Origin: Bacteroidetes/Chlorobi group bacterium ChocPot_Mid | GTDB taxonomy: Bacteria > Bacteroidota > Ignavibacteria > Kapaibacteriales > UBA2268 | Assembly: GCA_003731675.1 (NCBI GenBank) | Contig: RCNQ01000291.1 | Coordinates: forward strand, 1-9,278 | Length of the DNA: 9,278 nt | Direction of reading: 5' to 3' | Shown here: positions 5,540 through 9,278 of the stretch, piece by piece | Layout of the letters: each line of letters begins with the position of its first letter | How positions within the stretch are numbered: position 1 is the first letter of the stretch | Notes under the pieces: model-generated | The model's database searches: none | Told to the model about the DNA's origin: nothing | Seen by the model: the letters and a program-made list of their open reading frames with translations, nothing else | Made by a program: the position numbers and the translations under genes

Positions 5540-6655
5540 TTATTTTAAATTATAATAAATACCTCTCTGATTCAGATAGTTCATTATATAACGAAAAGCC
5601 CCTGCATCTTCACCCAAAAATTCTGGTGGAATTATTCCTTTACGATTAAACCTTCCTTCTAAAATCAAATTTGCAGTTGCTGTTGCTGTATATCCTGTAG
5701 TTCTTGCCATTGAAGAAGTCTTTGTAGATTCATTATAAATATCAAATAAACTATAAACATATTTTTTTTGCTGACCATTTTCTTTACCCTCAACAATAAC
5801 CCGCATTATTGTAAACTCCTTCTCCTCAGGTCCAAGTTTCCATTTATTAAATAGCACCTTAGAAGTAAATTCCATCGGTGAAATACCAACTCCCTTGATA
5901 TTGACTTCATTATGCTCAAAAAAACCACTATCCCTCAATACCTTTATATACTCAATGTGCCCAGGATAACGCAAAGTCTTTTCCTTCATATTTGGGACAT
6001 TCATTGTGAACATCAAAGAACGTAAACCATCAGAGTTGAATGCTTCTAAAGTTCCTACCTCCTCAAAGTCAATATATTCTGGGTCAGAAAGAGCTGGTTT
6101 AGTAATTATGTGACTATTCTCAACATAACGGGCTGGTCTTGTATATTCTTCCAATACATCAATCGGTGAAAATGGAGCTTTATACTCAAATGGCTTCTCC
6201 CTCTTCACAGGTAATCCACCAACATAACATTCAAAATTCTCAACATCCATCAATTTGCTATGATACCCAAGAATTATATTATCCATTCCTGGAGCAACGC
6301 CACAATCAACTATTGCTATAACATTCATTGCTTTTGCCAATTCGTCCAAACCAAAGCAATCTTCAGGAAAAAATGAAATATCAACGATATTCCTTCCAGC
6401 TTCAATTACCGATTTACAGGTATTGTATCCCATAAAACCAGGTACTGCCCCAATTACCAAATCAAAGTCCTTAACAATATCTTTAATCTTATCTCCATCA
6501 GACAAATCAGCTTTTATTGTAGAAATATTTTTATTTTGAAGATTTTTAAGAGATACTTCATTAATATCAACTGAACATACAGTATGATTTTTCGACAAAT
6601 CAATAGCCATTGCCCTTCCTACCATGCCTGCACCGAGAACTACTATTTTACTCAT
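5540..6655 (-). CDS. Lysine 6-dehydrogenase / saccharopine dehydrogenase-like oxidoreductase
   Basis: A 371-residue cytoplasmic NAD(P)-dependent oxidoreductase. The N-terminal Rossmann fold has GAGMVG at residues 8-13 and an acidic Asp30 at the end of the second strand, which favours NAD over NADP. It continues with the family sequence DCGVAPGMDNIILGY (117-131), then the catalytic/dimer domain with YVGGLPV (144-150), PFSPIDVLEEYTRPA (161-175), GTLEAFNSDG (201-210) and TLRYPGHIEYIKVLRD (227-242). This order and wording resemble, from memory, the lysine 6-dehydrogenase of Geobacillus, which oxidises the epsilon-amino group of lysine to aminoadipate semialdehyde and is of similar length. Saccharopine dehydrogenases of the lysine catabolic or biosynthetic routes share the fold, so the exact substrate is open. 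AGGA lies about nine bases before the start. It follows yicC by 28 bases and is probably co-transcribed with it. Confidence 0.82.
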   Translation of the reverse strand: MSKIVVLGAGMVGRAMAIDLSKNHTVCSVDINEVSLKNLQNKNISTIKADLSDGDKIKDIVKDFDLVIGAVPGFMGYNTCKSVIEAGRNIVDISFFPEDCFGLDELAKAMNVIAIVDCGVAPGMDNIILGYHSKLMDVENFECYVGGLPVKREKPFEYKAPFSPIDVLEEYTRPARYVENSHIITKPALSDPEYIDFEEVGTLEAFNSDGLRSLMFTMNVPNMKEKTLRYPGHIEYIKVLRDSGFFEHNEVNIKGVGISPMEFTSKVLFNKWKLGPEEKEFTIMRVIVEGKENGQQKKYVYSLFDIYNESTKTSSMARTTGYTATATANLILEGRFNRKGIIPPEFLGEDAGAFRYIMNYLNQRGIYYNLK

Positions 6656-6683
6656 CTTAACATATCCTAATTAAAAAATACTA

Positions 6684-7565
6684 CTATTCAATATTTTGAA
6701 TCTGTTCCCTTATTCTTTCCAATTCTTCTTTCATATAAACAACATGCTGTGCAATTTCAGCATCGCTGCATTTTGAACCAATGGTATTGACTTCGCGATT
6801 CATCTCCTGCAAAAGAAAGTTAATCTTCTTTCCAATTGAATCACCTGCTTTATCCTTCAACGCTTCATTGAAAAATTTTATATGAGAACGCATTCTTACA
6901 CATTCCTCAGAAAAATCAAGCTTATCTGCAAGAAGTACAAGCTCCATCTGTAAACGATGCTCATCTATCTCGTCACTTTCAAAAAGTTGGGCGACTTTCA
7001 ATCTCAGTCTCTCTCTCTCCTGAGGAATCTTGTCCAAACCAAGAGCATCAACTTTTTCAAGAACATTAGCTACCTTTTTCATTCTTGCTGAAATATCCTT
7101 AATTATCTGCTGTCCTTCATTTTTCCTCATATTGTCGAGTGAATTTAACGCATTATTCAAAGCTATCTTTACTATCTTCCACTCAAGCTCTGCATCTTCA
7201 GTCTTCGATTTAACAATAAATCCATTTGAAAAATGCAAAACATTCTCAATTGTTATGTCCCCCTTCATTTTAAGCTTATTTTTTAGCTTCAATAAACTAT
7301 TATAATACTGCTTTGCTGAATCTAAATCAATCTCAAATGGTTGGATAGTATCATCAAATTCAATAGTAACATTTACATTAATATTACCCCTGCTTATCGT
7401 CTTTTTGATTATATCCCTGATTTCAAATTCCTTATGAGCGATATTCCTGTGCAACTTGGAATTAATTTCAAGAAATCTACCATTTAGACTTTTAATCTCT
7501 ACAGTAACTAAATAACCCTTTTCTTTGGCTTCAGCTTTACTGAAACCAGTCATACTTTTTATCAT
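6684..7565 (-). CDS. yicC: YicC family endoribonuclease
   Basis: A 293-residue cytoplasmic protein of standard YicC length. The N-terminal YicC domain begins MIKSMTGFSKAE, with the hallmark S-M-T-G-F (4-8) and the strand SLNGRFLEIN (26-35). The C-terminal DUF1732 part has DEHRLQMELVLLADKLDFSEE (about 201-221) and then KKINFLLQEMNREVNTIGSK (246-265), the most conserved block of the family. The C-terminus is helical and probably coiled-coil (MKEELERIREQIQNIE). E. coli YicC is an endoribonuclease linked to RNA turnover. Elsewhere the gene often precedes gmk, which is not seen here. I chose the ATG at 7565 because the family start is M-x-K-S-M-T-G-F; no clear Shine-Dalgarno precedes it. A TATTTTTG promoter-like box lies 34 bp upstream. 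Confidence 0.93.
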   Translation of the reverse strand: MIKSMTGFSKAEAKEKGYLVTVEIKSLNGRFLEINSKLHRNIAHKEFEIRDIIKKTISRGNINVNVTIEFDDTIQPFEIDLDSAKQYYNSLLKLKNKLKMKGDITIENVLHFSNGFIVKSKTEDAELEWKIVKIALNNALNSLDNMRKNEGQQIIKDISARMKKVANVLEKVDALGLDKIPQERERLRLKVAQLFESDEIDEHRLQMELVLLADKLDFSEECVRMRSHIKFFNEALKDKAGDSIGKKINFLLQEMNREVNTIGSKCSDAEIAQHVVYMKEELERIREQIQNIE

Positions 7566-7598
7566 AATTTAATATAACAATTGGTGAATAATAAAATG

Positions 7599-7606
7599 CA
7601 AAAATA
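7599..7606 (-). promoter_or_regulatory. Possible -7 element for yicC (TAnnTTTG)
   Basis: Read on the minus strand this is TATTTTTG, an exact match to the Bacteroidetes -7 consensus. It lies in the 65-nt gap between the gamma-carbonic-anhydrase-like gene and yicC, and would give a leader of roughly 27 nt. I see no TTG at a suitable -33 distance, so it may be weak or a chance match in AT-rich DNA. If real, yicC and the dehydrogenase form their own unit. Confidence 0.28.
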
Positions 7607-7630
7607 AGATATTATTAACTAATATACGAA

Positions 7631-8170
7631 TTAAAGTTGGCTTCTGTATTGGACAACGTATTTTAGATAGTTTTCTGAGGTCTCATTAATTCTCTCAAGT
7701 TCACTTGTTGTCAGGTCCCTTAAAATTTTTGCTGGAATACCTGCGGCTAATGTCCCTTCAGGAATTTTAAAATTTTCGAGTACAACCGAGCCTGCCGCAA
7801 CCAAAGAATAAGAATTAATAACGCTACCGTCGAGTAAAATAGCACCTGTCCCTATGAGGCAATTATCATAAATTGTTGTACCATGTAGTTTTACAGCATG
7901 ACCTACTGACACCTTATTCCCAATAATCAAAGGATGAGTGTCATGTGTAACATGAAGCATGCACAAGTCCTGAATATTTGTCTGGCTACCAATTCTGATA
8001 TAATTAACATCTCCCCTGATTACCGAATTATACCAAATTGAACTATCCTCACCTATCTCAACATCACCAATTATTTTTACACCTTCACAAATAAAAACAC
8101 TGGGATGAATTAGAGGCGTTATCTCATTGTAGGTTATAATACTTCCATTTTGACCCGTTTCAAGTCTCAT
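7631..8170 (-). CDS. Gamma-carbonic-anhydrase family protein (left-handed beta-helix, YrdA/PaaY-like)
   Basis: A 179-residue hexapeptide-repeat protein, typical length for the family, expected to form a trimeric left-handed beta-helix in the cytoplasm. The core is built from repeats such as IIGDVEIGEDSSIWYNSVIRGDVNYIRIG. Family motifs are SVIRGDVNYIRIG (49-61), TNIQD (64-68), HVTHDTHPLIIGN (73-85) and VGHAVKLHG (89-97). His73, His91 and His96 are at the spacing of the three zinc ligands of archaeal Cam, and Arg52, Asp54 and Gln67 match its active-site residues. It ends in a C-terminal helix, after LAAGIPAKILRDLT. The acidic proton-shuttle loop of Cam appears to be missing, as in the YrdA-type proteins, many of which show little or no carbonic anhydrase activity. 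The metal site therefore looks intact, but the reaction is uncertain. The start has only a weak AAAGAA upstream, and the N-terminus aligns with the family. Confidence 0.88.
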   Translation of the reverse strand: MRLETGQNGSIITYNEITPLIHPSVFICEGVKIIGDVEIGEDSSIWYNSVIRGDVNYIRIGSQTNIQDLCMLHVTHDTHPLIIGNKVSVGHAVKLHGTTIYDNCLIGTGAILLDGSVINSYSLVAAGSVVLENFKIPEGTLAAGIPAKILRDLTTSELERINETSENYLKYVVQYRSQL

Positions 8171-8227
8171 TGTTATTCTTTTAAAACTTATACATTATCT
8201 TAAAATGTAAATATATAAAAAATATTA

Positions 8228-9278
8228 TTACCATGGAATAAATTTTTTCAAAGGAGTCTCATCTATCCGTAAAATAAAAATCTTCTCAGAACCTCCAAAT
8301 AATATATTTTTATTTGGAGTTACCAAAGGATTTAAATTCAGTATTGGAGCTTCGGACAAAGAAATAACATTCTCCAAAAAACCATTTTTTCTCATAAAAT
8401 AAACCCCTGACGCTTCCTCATCAGTTCCAACAAAGGAAATAATCTCTTCTCCTATCATTACTGGAGATATCACAGCAACTTCAATATTCTTTTTCCAAAT
8501 CATCTTGCCATCTTTATCAAAGGAGATAATCATCGAAATCGGCTTTCCAAAACCAGCATCATATGCGACTACATAGATATTACCATCATTACCAACAGAA
8601 ATAAATCTTGCCGTCTGCGAAATTTCTCTATTCCATTTAATCTTGCCCTTGTTACTCAAACAAATTACTAAAGGATATCTCTCACCTGCAATCACCTTAA
8701 CACAACATAAATAAATATCAGATTGTGAACATACTGCCGGCTTAATAATTCTTATTTTTTCAAAACTCCTCTCCCATTCAACATCCCCCCTACTATTAAT
8801 ACATACTAAACTATCTGATTCACCAAAGGTATTGTTAGTCAAAGGCAGGTAAATATTACCCTTTTCATCTGCTGGAAAATACTTCATTAAGGACAAATTA
8901 AATAATTTAGACCATAAAAGTTCTCCTTTAAAATTATATTTTACAATTAATCCATCTGAAGATGCAACAATAATACCATCATCAACTGCCATTAAATCCG
9001 AAAATGTAATAATATCTCTATCTGAAATTTTTTTGAAAAACTTTTTCCATCTTAATTTCCCGCTTACTGTCAGGGAATATAATTCCCCTTCATTATCCAA
9101 GATATAAATATTCTGTTTTTTATCAGCACACAGACCAGATGCAGCAACATTATTGGAATCAAGTTTGTATTTCCATTTAATTTCCTTATTGTCAAAAAAT
9201 ATTATTTCACCTTCTGAAGACGGAAAAACATATTTGTATCCCGATAAAGCTAATAAAGGAGCAATAGCACCGCCCGTT
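8228..9278 (-). CDS. PQQ-like beta-propeller repeat protein (5' partial)
   Basis: The frame is open from the right edge of the window (first full codon 9277-9275) to the stop at 8230-8228, so about 350 C-terminal residues are visible and the start is off the window. The protein consists of about seven or eight repeats of 40-50 residues. Each has a strand, then a turn with G-x-(L/I/V) and a closing W-x-(K/R) or similar: EIKWKYKL, GKLRWKKFF, GELLWSKLF, GDVEWERSF, GKIKWNREI, GKMIWKKNI. These are PQQ/WD-like beta-propeller blades, commonly found in secreted or outer-surface proteins such as BamB-like or ligand-binding propellers. No signal peptide can be checked because the N-terminus is missing, and no catalytic motif is visible, so the function is unknown. 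It ends 57 bases before the gamma-carbonic-anhydrase-like gene. A TTG at 9098-9100 that could be read as a start is internal: the repeat pattern continues upstream of it. Confidence 0.75.
   Translation of the reverse strand, partial: TGGAIAPLLALSGYKYVFPSSEGEIIFFDNKEIKWKYKLDSNNVAASGLCADKKQNIYILDNEGELYSLTVSGKLRWKKFFKKISDRDIITFSDLMAVDDGIIVASSDGLIVKYNFKGELLWSKLFNLSLMKYFPADEKGNIYLPLTNNTFGESDSLVCINSRGDVEWERSFEKIRIIKPAVCSQSDIYLCCVKVIAGERYPLVICLSNKGKIKWNREISQTARFISVGNDGNIYVVAYDAGFGKPISMIISFDKDGKMIWKKNIEVAVISPVMIGEEIISFVGTDEEASGVYFMRKNGFLENVISLSEAPILNLNPLVTPNKNILFGGSEKIFILRIDETPLKKFIPW

Noticed and set aside
6139..7305. Plus-strand open frames opposite the dehydrogenase and yicC
   Set aside because: Antisense shadows of well-conserved genes; no start signal or recognisable motif.
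9098..9100. TTG as the start codon of the beta-propeller protein
   Set aside because: The frame stays open to the window edge, and the upstream 59 codons continue the repeat pattern (for example EIKWKYKL), so the true start lies outside the window.

Overview
The window is AT-rich (by eye roughly two-thirds A+T, higher between genes) and bacterial. Two things point to the Bacteroidetes/Chlorobi/Ignavibacteria (FCB) side of the tree. Several genes have little or no Shine-Dalgarno sequence, and the likely promoters fit the Bacteroidetes-type -33 TTG / -7 TAnnTTTG pattern better than sigma-70 boxes. I cannot name a genus, and this placement is an inference.

Layout. Bases 1-227 hold the end of a plus-strand WYL-domain regulator. 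Bases 228-1067 are about 840 bp of very AT-rich DNA with no convincing gene, except one doubtful 49-codon minus-strand ORF. Bases 1068-5484 are a plus-strand arsenic island: arsR (ArsR/SmtB repressor), acr3 (arsenite efflux carrier), a secreted tandem thioredoxin-fold protein without CXXC but with a Cys-Cys tail, an FtsX/MacB-type ABC permease, and its ATPase. A strong hairpin at 5494-5523 separates this from a minus-strand block running to the end of the window. Read in transcription order, that block is a beta-propeller protein (N-terminus off the window), a gamma-carbonic-anhydrase-family protein, YicC, and a lysine 6-dehydrogenase/saccharopine-dehydrogenase-like oxidoreductase.

How the genes may work together. 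ArsR should repress its own promoter. Two perfect 8-4-8 inverted repeats lie exactly end to end there (1013-1032 and 1033-1052), covering the likely -33/-7 spacer, -7 box and transcription start. acr3 lies 258 bp downstream and seems to have its own TACTTTTG promoter. The three genes after acr3 are closely packed: 6 nt between the secreted protein and the permease, 1 nt between permease and ATPase. The most interesting point is that the secreted protein and the permease's predicted periplasmic domain each carry a vicinal Cys-Cys pair. Beside arsR-acr3 this suggests, but does not prove, a periplasmic thiol-metalloid binding protein working with an ABC mechanotransmission or export complex. No arsenate reductase is visible. 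The minus-strand genes look like ordinary housekeeping functions.
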